DNA of 64,000 nt from Zygnema circumcarinatum (GCA_037447605.1 CM074812.1:188207-252206), one strand, 5' to 3'; positions 13,101-25,960 are shown, counted from the first letter of the stretch. The notes: a model not told the origin generated them from the sequence alone. Numbers and translations: made by a program.

Positions 13101-16100
13101 AGCTGGAAACTCTGAGATTGACCTAAAACAGAAATGACTTCTGAAACGGAGATCAGCCAGCGAACACACCAAGATAACAGTCGCGGCTCGATGATAGTCT
13201 GCTTTGAGTTTCTCCTTCTCAGCCTCTATATCGTCAAGATGCTGCCAAGGGTCAATCATATGTCAGACTTGGAAAGATCTTGATGCCGTGTTTAAATAAA
13301 AATAGCTTCAGTTGACAATACGTCCATTGCTTGCTCGTAATCAAACAATATGAAGTGAAAAATTGTAGTAGAAACCAAGTTCCAGCTGCATACCTGCTGA
13401 ATATCAAGACTTTCCCTGCCTGCTTGTGAGTAGGCAAGTTCAGCTTGCAGCATTTGAACTTGATGTCGCAAACCTTGCAGCTCGGCGGCGACCGGATCTC
13501 GATTCACCTGCATGGTGGCAGATCAGTCAGGATCGGCCACATACGCAGGAGGAAAAAATAACTCATTTCATCGGAGTTAAAAAAAGAAAATATCTTACAA
13601 TGGGTTTATTCTGAATGTTCCTGGCCCTATTTGCATATTTCAGCGTACTAATCGTCTCGTCCATGTTGATGTCCGCAGGGCTGATACACGCTGTGGAAAA
13701 CAAAAAGGATGTTTGTTAGAATTTATCTCTTTGTAGGTATATGAGCTACAAAAAATAACTGCTTAGGCGGCTAGAGAAACTGCCTCACCTATCATCACAG
13801 TTCTGCTGTTGCCTCCCAAGGAGTCCTGCAATGGATTCAAAGGCCAACAAAGACAGTTCAGTTTGAAAAGCAAACACCGTGAGCAGTCGGCCTGAACTAG
13901 TTATGTCTCCATCTTTAGCATTATTTTTCATGAAGACATTCCATTTTAAAGTTGATGTATGATATCGGGGAGCACAGACTCATTACCTTGAGCAGCCGAG
14001 TTAGCTTGCTGTCCCGGTATGTCACAAAACCCCCTTCTTTCTTCATCTTCTCATCACCAAGCGCACTGATGACATTGCCGAGGGCCAGTAAGCCTTTGTT
14101 TATGTGTATACCTGCATTGAATAGATTGAATAGTCGCCTGTATTGAATACTGTGTATTGCCTGCATTGCACAATTATACTACATAATACCAGTGCTATCT
14201 TTTGCGTAAAATATAGAGCATCATTATGCTCCTGTAGTGCAGCTTCTACAATTGTCACAAATGCACAGGCTTATGTATTCGTTTCCTCTCACATTGGTTT
14301 ATCCTCTTCCCCCCCCCCCCCCCCCCCCCCCCCNNNNNNNNNNTCCTCTTCCCCCCCCCCCCCCCCTCCACCCTTAATGCGGTTGGCAAGTTACTATCAT
14401 TTGAGGTCACATGAACGCGAGTTCTGCAATAAAGCCAAAGGCGAACGGACGAATAAAATCTCCTCGATTGCCAGGAACCTTACCTTCTTGCAGTCTTTGT
14501 CCATCTGCTTTCGTTTTCTTAGCCCTTTCAGATCCAGCGAGATCTACAAGGTGAAGCTTAGCGCAGAGAAAATCCCCCTCATCTCCACCCGCCATTGCAC
14601 CGTCAATACCAGCATCCCATCGACGTCTTCTCTCCAAAACAATGGTGAAGATGGCGTGGCTTCGGCTGCAGATACGAAAGATGCCAATTACCAAATGAAG
14701 CTTGCATAGCAATGCCTTTACCCAACATGTTCAAGCAATCCAACATTGGGTGTACATTGATTCTAAGCATCGCATCATAAGAAGGCCCTCATATGCTGCT
14801 GTAGTGGGTATGTAAACATGCAAATATGTTCAGCGTCATGTTAACGCAAATCAAACCTCAGCTTTAAAGGAAGCATTCTCTAAAGGAAGGTAGACCTCTC
14901 TAAGAGACGGACGAGGACCAGTTTCAAGGCCAAGTGCTAGCATGGAAGTATACCTTGATTTGGAGTTCATGTTGGTGCTCCCAGTTGCTCGACACTGGGA
15001 ACCATGCTCCAAGCATTCGGCCATTTCTTCAAGAGAAATGACATCAATTTCTGTAACGCCGGTCAGAGCAACTCCACCATTTTGCGTTTCTCTGATGGCA
15101 GGCTGCTGCTTCGCTTGAGCTGCTCCTTGCCCGCTGACACCACTAGAACCGTTTAAGCGTAGTCCATCTAAGAGGTCCTTAATTTCCTCCATGTGGATCT
15201 GGAAAAAAAAATAAACGAAGTAGCATCATAAACTGCACGAAGGAAATTATTTTTTACTTGTGTTTTGTCTTTCCCAAAAAAATATTGAAAGTTGAGAACA
15301 GCGGCATCGAAGCAAACTTACAGGGCACCAGGTACTGTTGTAGAACATCAGGAACATCAGGCAACTGCTACAGATGCAAACAGGGATGTGACACAAACAT
15401 CTGTCATTCTTTGCTGTGCGGATGGCGAAGAGATGCATTTCAGACGAGAACAAGTCATTCTAAGCAGCACTGACCTCAATGAAGGATACGCGAACATCGA
15501 ACTTGGCAGTCTTCTTCATTTCTTCAATTTTTCCGAAAATCGTTTGCATTGTTTTTGGAATCACTCCCTTAGTATTTCCGCCAGTTGTATACGCTGTGCC
15601 CATTGTCCAGGTCTTGCCTGATCCGGTTTGGCCATACCTGAAATAGTCAAGAAAGGAGAGGTTTGCCAATCAAAAATATGTAGGAGAGTTATAAAAGGCA
15701 GGTTGTCACCTGGTTTCGCTTAAAATCAGATTGATTCATTCATCAGGACAAAAAACATGGAAAAAAAAAGTTTTACTACTGATGAATCATTGGTTTTCCA
15801 AAAGTTAAAATGCAACTGCAAACATTTTCAACTAGATAGATATCACACGCAACTATACATTCAGTCTGTTTTCTGAAGCAGGTGCATAGGCCAGTTTTCC
15901 CTGAAATTCCAAATTTATATTTCTTCAAGTATTGCTACATCTAAGTTTCAGAGAAATAATACTGGTCTAAGTCGAGAAGAAGTCATGAACAAGGATCACG
16001 TACAGATGATCCAAATAGTCACAGAAGATGAATTGAATCTATTTCCCAATAGATGCCTGACTTGACAACTATATCAAAGATGCTTCTAGCGCACCACTTT

Positions 16101-16545
16101 CAGTTTTAAGATAGTGTACTTACGCCAAGACTGTCGCGTTGTACCCTTGGAATAATCCTTCTACCAACGGCAAGACGCAATCTTCAAATAGGTTGGTTTG
16201 AGGCGCTCCAGTGCTCCCATACACGTGATCAAATGTGTACGCTTTATCCGGATATATTTGAACCTGCAAGCTTTCCTCCGGCCAGTGAGGTAATCCTTCC
16301 AGGCAAAAGATATCAACGAATCAAGTGTCACCTTCAATTTGAGCAACCTCAAACTAGAGGAAACCTAAATGAATTACCAAATTGGAGGAATTTAATGCTG
16401 CTGTTTTTTCAATGGATTTTCTCACCTGAGGTTCACCAGGAGCAACTGAGACGCATTGCTGACAGGACTCTTGGAGCTCCTGTTCAATCAACGGCCTAAT
16501 ATTCACTGCAACCTTCACGGACTGACTTTCACCTGGTTCTGCCAT
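7176..16545 (-). CDS. Kinesin-4 family chromokinesin with C-terminal CXC domain
   Basis: Plus-end motor of the KIF4/KIN-4 family, probably acting on chromosome arms or spindle-midzone microtubules. Motor exons: 16426-16545 (start, [19 protein letters not shown]), 16124-16263, 15475-15637 (P-loop GQTGSGKT), 14954-15198, 14484-14665 (switch I NSKSSRSH across the junction; switch [11 protein letters not shown]), 13987-14111 ([16 protein letters not shown]), 13789-13825, 13599-13690. The stalk is coiled coil over many short exons: 13394-13507, 13170-13241, 12980-13054, 12466-12679, 12118-12251, 11809-11892, 11547-11660, 11107-11223, 10890-10970, 10610-10681, 10373-10444, 10031-10154 (with [16 protein letters not shown]), one ending at 9387, 9043-9264, 8627-8891. 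Exon 7806-8455 encodes the Cys cluster [13 protein letters not shown]...CGTHCLC, a CXC (tesmin-like) domain as in KIF4. The last exon, 7176-7604, is a basic Ser/Thr-rich tail. Exons near 9.3-10.0 kb are least certain. Confidence 0.9.
14311..14367. other. Poly-C tract with a 10-base assembly gap
   Basis: A run of C, ten N at 14334-14343, then TCCTCTT and another C run, inside a kinesin intron. The same TCCTCTTCCCC start occurs on both sides of the gap, suggesting slippage or an artificial join. Motor exons on either side splice in phase, so the gene is not broken. Confidence 0.9.
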
Positions 16546-17299
16546 CCCGACTAGGTCACCAAGCTGTCCTCTCTGCTTTTATCTGCAACCAAAGCGACAA
16601 ACCTCGCTACATGTAGGTTACATCCACAAGGCTACATATCCTAAACAGAATTTTCCTCTCGAATCTGAATACCTTCCTTGGAAGAGAGGTGAGGAGAAGG
16701 GGATGGCACAGAGAAAGGAGAGAGGAGAGAGAGAGAGGAGAGCTGGATTGGGAGAGGGAGCGGGAGTGGGAGAGCAGAAATTTCAAAATTTCCGACCGTT
16801 TGTTTGTCCAGGGGATACCGTACGGTCAGCCCCAAGGTCGGCGTTCCATGCGCTCCAACAGTTGCACAAATCTTCAAATTGCTACTACGCGTGAACTGGG
16901 CCGCATAGAACAGGTGACCCGGCCAGAAATTCTGAACGACGGTCCGATCGCGCCGGAAGCTCTCCACCGTCCGATGATTTCCATACCCATTTACCGGACA
17001 CTGTACGGAATGTATCGCCCAGTCGCGACAAAAAGGGTTGTCTACTTGTCTCACAGTCATAATATCGGGCTTTCATTTATATATCGTATCGTGTCGTATC
17101 GGCATGAGATCCAAATGTTGGGAGGTTTTTGTCGGGCTGCTCATCGTGGGCCTTCACAAACGTAAAGCCTCTGAGGAAGGAGAACGGCGGACTTGCGCTG
17201 AGCTCACGATGGTGCCGCGAACAGGTTAACATGTGAGCCTTGCTCAGACCCAAACAGATAGATGTGCTACTGCTCACAAGCACAGGAGTGTGACTATTA

Positions 17300-17332
<33 letters not shown>

Positions 17333-18139
17333 AAGGGAGAGAGGGGCAGGGGGGGAGCAGGTTGCGGAGCTTGCGGTATCTGAACCAAAGGACGAGGAAA
17401 CGCGCGTGTGGATATGAAATGAAGAGAAAGGGAAACGGGAGTAGAGATGATAAATGTGCGAAAGCAAAATGTAAAAAACTAGTGTGAAGGGTCATAAATG
17501 ACCTATGAACAAAAGAACGGCCACGAGGGGAACTTTGCTTCTTTGCTGCTTCGTCTCATGCCTGGTTGTGCCTCTTCTCATGGAAGACGTGGACATCCCA
17601 AGCACAGCCGAGGCAGGAAGGACAAGGGCACTCAAGTAAAGTGTGCCGTTTACATTAGATGATTGTACAATGTCCTAAGTCTGTTTGTAGACATTTTGAT
17701 ACTATAGACTTCTAGTATTCTAGAACTTAGAACTCCAAAACTTTGGTATTTATTGCTATATAAGGAACGGAAACGGTACGTTTTAACATAGCCGAAAGTT
17801 CGTGCTGCGCTTGTTGTACAGCTTCCAACAGTCGTTGTTGCATCTATCGTCATTCGTGAAGTCAGCTGAATTCGAGATGACTGCATAACCGAGACCTAGT
17901 CTGAACCTGGCGACCAAGAGTCCATCTCAAAGCCCCAAAAGTCAAAAGGACTGCCGTAAAGCAAAAACAAAAGAAAAACAAGACTACACGGACAGTACGG
18001 ACGCCTGGTAATGCCCCGCCTCCGCGCCCGACCGCGCGCGTTCCCTCCTCCCGTCCGTCCCTCCCTCCCAATAATGCGCCGCCCCGCCCCGCTCCGCCCC
18101 ACAGCGACTCCGCCGCAGGGCGCAGTCCCCCCCGGCCGC
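16546..18139. promoter_or_regulatory. Divergent intergenic region between kinesin and glycoprotein genes
   Basis: Holds the upstream regions of both genes. Includes a GA-rich stretch (16680-16770), a (GT)n(GA)n tract (17300-17345) and a GC-rich segment from 18010. No coding exon was recognised. Confidence 0.45.
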
Positions 18140-18227
18140 AGCGCCGCCGCCCGTCGCCGCCTTCCGGTCCGCTCCGGTCCGACCCGCGGCCGCCCGCGGC
18201 CGCCGCGAAGGCCCGGAGTCAGGCGCG

Positions 18228-18241
18228 GCGCCACGTGGCGC
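18228..18241. promoter_or_regulatory. 14-bp G-box palindrome GCGCCACGTGGCGC upstream of the glycoprotein gene
   Basis: A perfect palindrome centred on CACGTG, 210 bp upstream of the ATG. It is kept intact at 45099-45112 in the inverted copy, though neighbouring bases differ. CACGTG is the plant bZIP/bHLH core; function here is inferred. Confidence 0.5.
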
Positions 18242-18450
18242 ACACCGACATTCGCACGCGCCGCCGTGCCACCGCGTCCGCCGACTGCCCCTCCCTCGCA
18301 CGTGTGCGTTGACTTCCGTCGGCAGGGCGGCGCGGCGCACAAAAGGGAGAGAGAGAGAGAGCGAGAGCAGCGCCGCCTCGCCCTCGCCCTCTATCTCGCT
18401 CTCCGGCGCAGCGCCCTCCCTCCCTCCTCTCAGCGCGCACACCGCCCACC

Positions 18451-20044
18451 ATGGCGGCCAAGCTTCAGGCGCGCTTCTTCACCCTCGCGATGCTTCTCCT
18501 CGCAGTCCGCCACGCGGCAGCTGGGCGGCCGTTAAGGACGCTCAAGGCGAGCAGCGACGACGGTGCAGCGTTGGCGGGAGAGTTCACGGAGTGTCCAAGC
18601 AGCCCCACGCAGTACTGCGACTTCTACTTTGACGGCTACGCGGCATCGCTGCCCGTCATCAGGTAGGCGCGCAGGCCGGCATCGCAGCGCTGCAATGTGA
18701 CGTGACGCGGACGCGGGCTTCGTGACGCTTTGGATGCATCGCCGCCGCTTTTGATGGCCGGGTGGATCCGACTGACAGAGGAGCGGGGGGGGCCTGCCTG
18801 CATGCATGCGCAGCCTGGAGGGGTCGCCCGACACTTCTGTGGGCCCTGTCGTGGTGGACTCCGCGAGCGGGCAGAGCGTGGAGGTGGACAGTACGGCCAA
18901 CGCAGCGTTTCTGTGCGCGGGCGTGGCGCGGGTCAGCGCGGGGAACCAGTTCTATGCCAATGGAGAGGAGGCCACGCTCAAATTCCGCACGTTCAACACT
19001 GTAAGGATCGGGTGGCACGGGGAATGCAGCATGCGAAAGAGTTTCGCGCTCGGACTTCCGCTAGTCAGATATTGCATGCTTGATAGTCTTAATGTAACAC
19101 GAATAGATGTCCGAGTATTTGAAGTAAAGGAATACTTTAAAAGGAAAAGTTTGACACTTTTTATCTGACACACGATGGTGGCGCGCATGCAGCCTTCGAA
19201 GGCCTACTTCGAAAATTCGTGCTTCGTTCTTCCCCTCCAGTCCCTGCGCATCACCGCTGACGACGTCCCTCTCAACCTCAACCGCGGTGACGGCAACCAA
19301 CAGCGCTACCCCGATGCTCGCCGCTGCCTCGTCTTCACAACCGGCCCTCAAGGCGTCTCTGGCGGCACGTGCAACGCTACTTCCATCCCTTCCCCTCCCC
19401 CTCCCACTCCTCCTTCCCCTCCCCCTCCCTCTCCTCCCTCCCCATCCCCTCCCACTCCTCCTCCTTCCCCTCCCCCTCCCTCTCCTCCCCCCCCATTCCC
19501 TCCCCCTCCATCGCCTCCCCCATCCCCTCCCCCCCCCTCTCCTCCTCCATCCCCTCCCCCTCCCTCCCCTCCGCCCCCCTCTCCCCCTCCTCCCCCCCCT
19601 CCATGCAACACCTCCTGCCCTTCCACTCCCCTAGAGCTGTGCGACTTCTACTTCGACGGCTACTCCACGGAGATCCCCACCTTCTCTCTGACGGGCGAGG
19701 CGAGCCGGCTGAGTCCCGGCCTCCGCACGGCGGTGACGGGCCGCGCGCTCGCCGTGGAGGTGGACAGCTCCGGCGCGGGCGCGTTCCTCTCCTGCCCGCC
19801 GCCGCCCGCCATGGCCGCCATGGCGGGCGAGCAGTTCTTCCTCGGCGGCGAGGACGCGGTCCTGCAGGCGCGGACCTTCCAGGCGGCGCCCGGCGCGGCG
19901 TTCTATGCGGGCCGGTGCGTGCTGTTGCCCGTGACGGCGTTCCGTGTGCCGTACGGCCCCGCGCTGGCGTACAACGTCCCGCCCGACGACGAGCGCTTGT
20001 TCGCCGCCGCGCGCCGCTGCGTCGTCTTCAGGACCAAAGCGTGA
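18451..20044 (+). CDS. Secreted SPP-rich (hydroxyproline-rich type) glycoprotein with two related globular domains
   Basis: Three exons, 18451-18662, 18814-19000 and 19241-20044, join in phase to 400 residues. Residues 1 to about 25 form a signal peptide (hydrophobic FFTLAMLLLAV, then AAAG). Domain A (about 45-165) and domain B (about 265-400) share CDFYFDGY, a VEVDS strand, AFL-C, G-QF, GE-A-L--RTF and a closing ARRC-VF-T. Between them is a linker of roughly 75 residues made of SPPPP-type blocks, typical of hydroxyproline-rich wall or matrix proteins. The layout resembles volvocine pherophorins, but I cannot match the domains to the pherophorin family with certainty, so no name is given. Probably extracellular matrix or cell wall. 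A second inverted copy lies at 43580-44873. Confidence 0.8.
19384..19605. repeat. (CCCCTCC/CCCTCCC)-type coding repeat of the proline linker
   Basis: Pyrimidine-rich imperfect repeat inside exon 3 that encodes the SPPPP linker. Its unit differs little from the non-coding CCCTCC arrays elsewhere in the window, so the linker may have grown by simple-repeat expansion. Confidence 0.8.
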
Positions 20045-20454
20045 CGTGACATCTGTCACGCTCCCTCTTGTTGTTGTTTGGGGACTTGGGCCTCATGACT
20101 CGTGAGGTCACCATGTTGTTGTTGTTGGCGATGATGCGACAACCATTCGTTGTCGGATCACTGCGGCGGTTGCGCCTCTGAGAGATGCACACTCGGAAGG
20201 ATTTACGTGCTGTAAATCGCGTCAATCCGAAGGAGAGAGAGAGAGAGAGCAGGAAGGGAGAGGCTGCGCATAGTGTAAATAGCATCTTAGGAAGGTTTGA
20301 TGGCGATCACTGGTTCGATTGCGACGTCAAGAAGAGGTCGAGTGGCTCTGAGCGGGAGACTCGGAAGTAGCGAGCGAGCGGGCGGGCGCATATTGGTCCC
20401 TTAGTAGTACTACTTGTGTACATTTGTGTGGCATTAATTCATATGAAATTTTGA

Positions 20455-21399
20455 CGTTGTCATTACATTGGAACAGGCGCTTTATTCTTCCCTCATTTCA
20501 CCCTTGCTTTCCATACAATCCCTATTGCACCATCATATGAATAAGTATTTCCATCTTCTATGTTCTGCAGAATTTTGTTGTAGATCCATATCCAGCGCAA
20601 GGATAAATCAACCTTGTATAAGTTTGGGTTTATCAAAATTTTCCTTCTTCCCGTAAAATGTTGCAGTTTTCCAATCATCCTCGGCAGCCATGGTTTGTCC
20701 GTCTCATCAAGGAATAATGCCCCTAACTTGGTCACGGAGCCCTTGCTAGGCAATTTTTTTTCCTTTGTCATCTATATTTTTCTAAGTTGGCTTGATACTA
20801 TGTTCAAGTGACCAAGTTTCTTGTGATCGCAAAGTGTCAGCTCAAGACGATGCCATGAGAATGACTGGCCTCACAATGCTAGAACATGACAAAGTAGTCG
20901 CAGCATAGCATATAAGCGCATGTACATGGCATGTCAGGACATGACATGAAAGACATCATGACATGTCATGTACTGTGCCTTCACACCATCGTCAGAGAAC
21001 AAACTGGTTTTCGACCGACTGGTTTCTCGTCCCAAACTGGTTTTCGACCACGGCGGCCGAAATACACCGCCCTGCCTCCGACGGGCCCCCTCTCTCCTTT
21101 ACCCCCGTCGGCCTTGGGCCAATCAGCGGCTTGCTTGGCAATCGCAGCCAATGCGGTGCTCGGAGCGCTCGTGCGGGGAGCACTTCCCCGAGCGCTGGAT
21201 GGGGCGGAATTACCCCGTACGAAATTACGGTCGACAGGTTATATGTGCAGTTAGACAGGCTGTTTCTATGTCGCCAGGACAGGAAAATCGGTAAATCCTG
21301 TTCTGTTAGAGCTTGGAAGTTATGGGAAGGAGAGACTTGAGACACGGTGTAAGGGGAGAGGAGGGAGCCTGGAGGTTTGGAGAGAGGGAAGGCGAGGCC
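20455..21399. other. Intergenic region before TMEM120
   Basis: No recognisable gene. Contains a short direct repeat (ACTGGTTTTCGACC at about 21003 and 21041) and probably the TMEM120 promoter. Confidence 0.5.
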
Positions 21400-24300
21400 A
21401 TGGCGGATCAGGAGGGAGAGGGAAGCGTGGCCGACAAGCAGAAGGAGCTCGGGGACAGTGTGGCCGCGGTGCTGGAGAGAGGGAAGGCGCTGCAGGACAC
21501 AGCAGCGCGCTATAGCGGGAAGCTGAAGACGGAGGGAGATGCTCTGGGAGAGGAGGCCATGTCTCTGGAGAAGCAGATTAAGGAGCTTCTGAAGAAAGTC
21601 AATGGCGCGGCAGAGCGAGAGGAGATCAGCGCAGAGGCTGCGGAAGAGGTAATGATTACTGAATGGGGTAGTCATGAGGGGGGAGACGTATCGGAAGGGT
21701 AGTTGTGAATGTGGAAAAAGCGCGAAAGGGCGAGGGAGACGGAGAAAACGAAAGAAGAAGGGGAACTTGGTTGTAGAAGAGAAAGACGGGCAGAGAGCGA
21801 GAGAGACAGAGGGACAGAGATAGAGAGGGAGAATTGAGCGGCGAGGATCGTTTCAGGATTCTGCCCTCTCCCTTTTCCAATTTTTTTTTCTTTTTTTTGC
21901 TACGTGTCTATCTGCATTAAGGGTGGGCTCATGCTATTGTTTTCACACTTCCTATTTCTTCAGTCTGCTCTTATGTAAGCATATGAGGTTTTTCGGAGAT
22001 TAGGGTGTCTTTGCGTCGGACTCTCCGTTGAGCGTATTGTCTAGACGGCACTAATCACGGCATGTCACGTCAGGAAATATGCAAGCGTGGCACAGCGTTC
22101 CGCTTAACAGGGTAGCTTCAATGCAGAGCCACCCTTTTTCTATTTTTTTCAACAACGCTCATCTTGCCTGATGCAGCTCCTGCTATCTATGGGCGGTGCT
22201 GCAGTTTGAAGTCGAGCTCTACCGCGCGAGGGGAATGGTGTATGAAGGCGATGTGGCGGCCGCCCTTCCACATAAGGCCAATGGTAAACACCCTTTAAAG
22301 CATGGCCTGCTTGTGAGAATGTCAGCATGTCAATAATAATTCCTGAAGGGTATTCTCCTTGCTTGCTTGCTCTTTTGAGGTGTTAGTGAAAGGGCTTTTC
22401 ATATTTTGCTCTTCTGAGCTGTTCGGTTAATCAACTTGAAACAAGTTGAGGTATATTCGTTCTTTATGAGAAGAGATAATCGCATGGCACTAGTTTTTGT
22501 TAAGTAGAAGAATTATTGAATTTAGGGCTCCTTTTTTCGTTTTTTGCCACTTGGTCCTTGATGACTTGCTGTCTTTTTGCTGCGGATATTGGATTTTCCA
22601 TTGTTCCAATTTTTTTTTTTTAACTTTTATCCCACGTGCATTCGTGCAGGTTGGTTTCTCAGCTTGTTTTTAGGCCCTGTGAACGTGAAGTCGGCAAGGA
22701 AGGATGTACGATTCAAAGTGAAAGAGGAATACAACAGTTACAGGGTGAGGAAACACGAACTCAGTTCTCATTGTATGTAGCAAATAGAAAATGTCTTTTA
22801 GATTTTTCCCCCAAGCAGGCCATTGCCAGGTTGGTTAAAATAAAGATAAAGATAAAGATAAAAGATAAGAGAAGGATGAGAAATTTTGGCACATCTTCAA
22901 CAACCATTTTCCATTACTCGGTCAGTGGCACATAAGAAAATCACGCTCTCACACCTTCCCTTTATTTCTTCAGGACAGAACCTCTTTGCTGTTCCTCGGT
23001 TTTCCAGCGGCTCTATTGATCTTGAAGGAGCGACTATGGCAGGGATGCTTTCCAGGGATCCCTGTCCATGCTTATCAGGTGCCTGTCACACACTTATTAG
23101 TTATATGTCGAGTCGGGCTGGGTAATGTCAAGTCACATCATGTCATTCAAGTCAAGTCAAGTCATTTTGCTTGCTTATGCTGGAATCAAGATTCTAAAGC
23201 GCGTCATGTATGCTTTGAATGTACCAGGCGTGGCTTCTCTTTTTCTACACCAGCCTCGCTCTGCGGGAAAATATACTTCGCATAAATGGCAGCGATATCC
23301 GACCCTGGTAAAGGCATTTTTTACAGCCTCATATGCCCGTCCTTTTCTCTAAAGCTCGGCAAGGGCCGGCATATTCATCCAGCCTTTGTTTCCACACCTT
23401 ACTGAATCAGAAATCTGCTATGCACAGGTGGATTCAACATCACTACTTTGCGATGTCCATGGCCCTCATAAGTCTTACGTGGGGCATAGAGGGCCCTGAC
23501 TGTGCTGCTAAGCAGGTAAGCATGCTTAGGGTTCATACGAACTTTTGCTGTTCAGTTGATCGCAGTCATGATCATTATCTTGCTCACACACAACTAACAT
23601 TCTGGATGGGGATTTTTTGAGCAGAGGGGAGTCAGCCTATTCCTTCTCTGGGCTATAATGCAGGGAGTAGCAATGCTTCTGCAGAATCACTATCAAAGGC
23701 AGCGTCTCTACACTCGGATAGCTCTCGGCAAGGTCAATATTCTGAAACTTATGAACTTACCCTGGCGATTAAGTTAGCAGAAGTGGACATCCTAGTGATG
23801 GAATGGACAATGCATGGATTATGAACCTAAAGTATGTCCTATGTTGACACTGTATTTGGGTGTTGGCTCGAATGCAGGCAGGTAGGATGGATGTTGTGTG
23901 GGGGGAGACTGCGGGAGTGAAAGGCCAGCTATGGATTCTCTATCCTCTCCTCTTCGTACTGCAGGTGAGCTGTTCCTTCTGCTTGTTTATCCTCCTGCAA
24001 CTTTAAATGAACTATGACTACTTACTCCTGTGGGGTATCTGTGAATCTATTTGTTCTATGTTCTTGTTCTAGTTGTGCTAGATGGCTTCTCTTGAGCAAT
24101 CATCCGTTATCCAATGCGTGGTGCCAAAAAACAAGCTTCTAAGGTGCAGGCTTGTTTAAGAAGGAGAAAGCAAAGATCTCTTTCCCCCACTCTGCCGCTT
24201 TTTCCTCTGGTCCAATGTATGCCTGGATGGCCCATGCGTCCTCCACTTCTCACTCACAGAATTGCTAATTTTCGGCAGGCGTTTCAATTCTACATTGGCA

Positions 24301-24995
24301 TTTTGCTCCTGCATTCAGCCTTTTATGAGGACTCTGAATGGCAGGTAAGGCAGTGCCCCGAGCAAACTGCTAGTATGAAACACAATGCACTCTCCTCTTC
24401 TCTCTCACTCTCTCTCCCCCCCCTCTCCCTCCCGCGTCAATTCCCTGACTCTCCTCCCCTTCCTTTCTTCCCCTCTTTTTTGATTTGTGTCTTTCCTGGG
24501 CCTCCCGTTGCCTTTCACTCTCCCCATCCTCCCCCCCTCCTTTCTTTCCTCCTAGCCCTCCTCGCCTCCCAGTCCCCCGCTCTCTTCCCCTTCTCATCTT
24601 CTCTCGTCCTCCCCTTCCTCGAATCTCCTTGCTTCCCTCCCTTCCCTCAGCACTCCCCTCCTAGCGCTATCACTATCTCCTAAACCATCCCCTTCCCTCC
24701 GCCTACCTGTCTCTCTGTCTCCATGAGCCCCCCCATTCCCTCCCTTCATTCCGTCCCTCTTCCTCCCGTTGTGGAAAGCCGTTCCCTGTCTCACTTGTGT
24801 CCCATGTTCCCCTCCCTCTCCCCCCAGGTGGTGGCCTGTGGAACTCTCCTGGTAATCATGGCAGTGGGAAATTTTTCTAATACGGTGGGAACTGTAATTG
24901 TGAAGTACCGCATTAAGGCAAAGATGAGAGCGCAGGGCCGGAAAATGCTGCAGCATATGTCCTCCTCCAATGCATTCAAGGTCAAGAATGGCTGA
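21400..24995 (+). CDS. TMEM120 / TMPIT family membrane protein
   Basis: Polytopic membrane protein of the nuclear envelope/ER; animal TMEM120A (TACAN) binds coenzyme A and has a fold like ELOVL elongases. Start at 21400 (MADQEGEGS) begins an acidic coiled-coil exon, 21400-21648. Exon 2 ends near 22280 with LPHKAN and joins 22650-22744 (GWFLSLFLGPVNVKSARKDV). Next are 22974-23078, 23227-23307 (LRENILRINGSDIRP), 23428-23515 (WWIQHHYFAMSMALI), 23625-23732, 23878-23964, 24279-24344 (AFQFYIGILLLHSAFYEDSE) and 24828-24995, ending in a basic tail. The order NGxxLSLxLG-VNV, then RE-IL-INGS-I-PWW-HHY, then the QFY segment is family-specific. About six hydrophobic segments are visible. The exon 1-2 joint is the only unresolved splice. 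A copy of exon 9 lies downstream at 25792-25960. Confidence 0.88.
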
Positions 24996-25572
24996 AATGA
25001 GTTATCGTTCCACTGGGAGAGGAGCTTATTGCAAGGCCATGGCTGTACAAAGGAGGCAACACGTGTGTGTATCTCCAAACAGACAGACTGTGTTTTTTTC
25101 GGGCAGATAAAGTTACTGCATTTCTGGCCCTCCTTGACAAAATAGATTTTGCTCCGTGACAGTTTTTCGTGTATAAACAGACTAGGCAGTTTCTATAGGT
25201 GATGTTCTATGTGGTTGAGCAGCACGGCGCGTGGTTAAACAGCATGTACATGTGTTTGTAGCGCTCAAAGTTAAGGTCAGATAAGTCTGCAGATCAGAAA
25301 TAGGCTTTGAACTAGGCCTATGAGAATTAGGGTTTGTACGATGACTCGGCTTTCTTGGCTACAGATTTTCCTTACATTTTGAGATTTCGTTGAAATCCAT
25401 CGATGTAGGAGTCATTAAGAAAACTTTTGTTCAATTTTTGCAAGTCGGACATGCCCGTAATGTTGGTTCTAAGCAGCTTTAAAAAAAATGAATATTAAAG
25501 CTTATCGTCTTGCAGTGAATCTTGCGACGATGAAATCGAATTGCTTTTGAGGAAGGTGTCCTCGCCGTAGAA

Positions 25573-25792
25573 AAAACGAGAAACCAGAAGGATGACGTCA
25601 GCAGCTGGAGACCTGAAGTTGTGGAAAGCAGAAGTATGACGCCAGTAACTGGAAACCTGACGTTAAAATGCACAAGGATGGCGTTAGCAGATGGAAACCT
25701 GAAGTTGCAGAAAACCGAAAGATGGCGTCAGCAACTGGAAATTTGAACTTGCAGGAAGAGAAGGATGACGCCAGCACCTGGAAATTCTTCTA
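25573..25792 (+). repeat. Tandem repeat of about 42-45 bp, five diverged copies
   Basis: Units centre on GATGACGTCAGCAGCTGGA followed by AACCTGAAGTTGCAGAAA. Copies start near 25588, 25632, 25677, 25721 and 25763. A sixth related unit lies at 26070-26100, beyond the TMEM120 exon copy. No reading frame is conserved across units. Confidence 0.8.
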
Positions 25793-25960
25793 CTTCTCAC
25801 TCATAGAATTGCTAATTTGCGGCAGGCGTTTCAATTCTACGTTGGCATTTTGATCCTGCATTCAGCCTTTTATGAGGACTCTGAATGGCAGGTGAGGCAG
25901 TGCCCCGAGCAAACTGCTACTATGAAACGCAATGCACTCTCCTTCTCTCTCTCTCTCACT
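25792..25960 (+). pseudogene. Duplicated fragment of TMEM120 exon 9 with flanking intron
   Basis: Matches 24245-24410 closely, from CACTTCTCACTCA through the 66-bp exon and about 70 bp of the following intron. Only scattered substitutions are seen. Both splice signals (CGGCAG and GGTGAGG) are kept. It lies about 800 bp beyond the TMEM120 stop, so it is probably an inert copy. Confidence 0.85.

Larger units (their letters stand above)
18140..20454 (+). repeat. Left arm of a 2.3-kb inverted duplication
   Basis: Nearly identical in reverse complement to 43168-45257, apart from the gap and foreign sequence in the right arm. It includes promoter, 5' UTR, the whole glycoprotein gene and about 400 bp of 3' flank. 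The distal edge is sharp: homology ends after TTCATATGAAATTTTGAC at 20454. The upstream edge, near 18140, is blurred by an indel. Confidence 0.9.
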
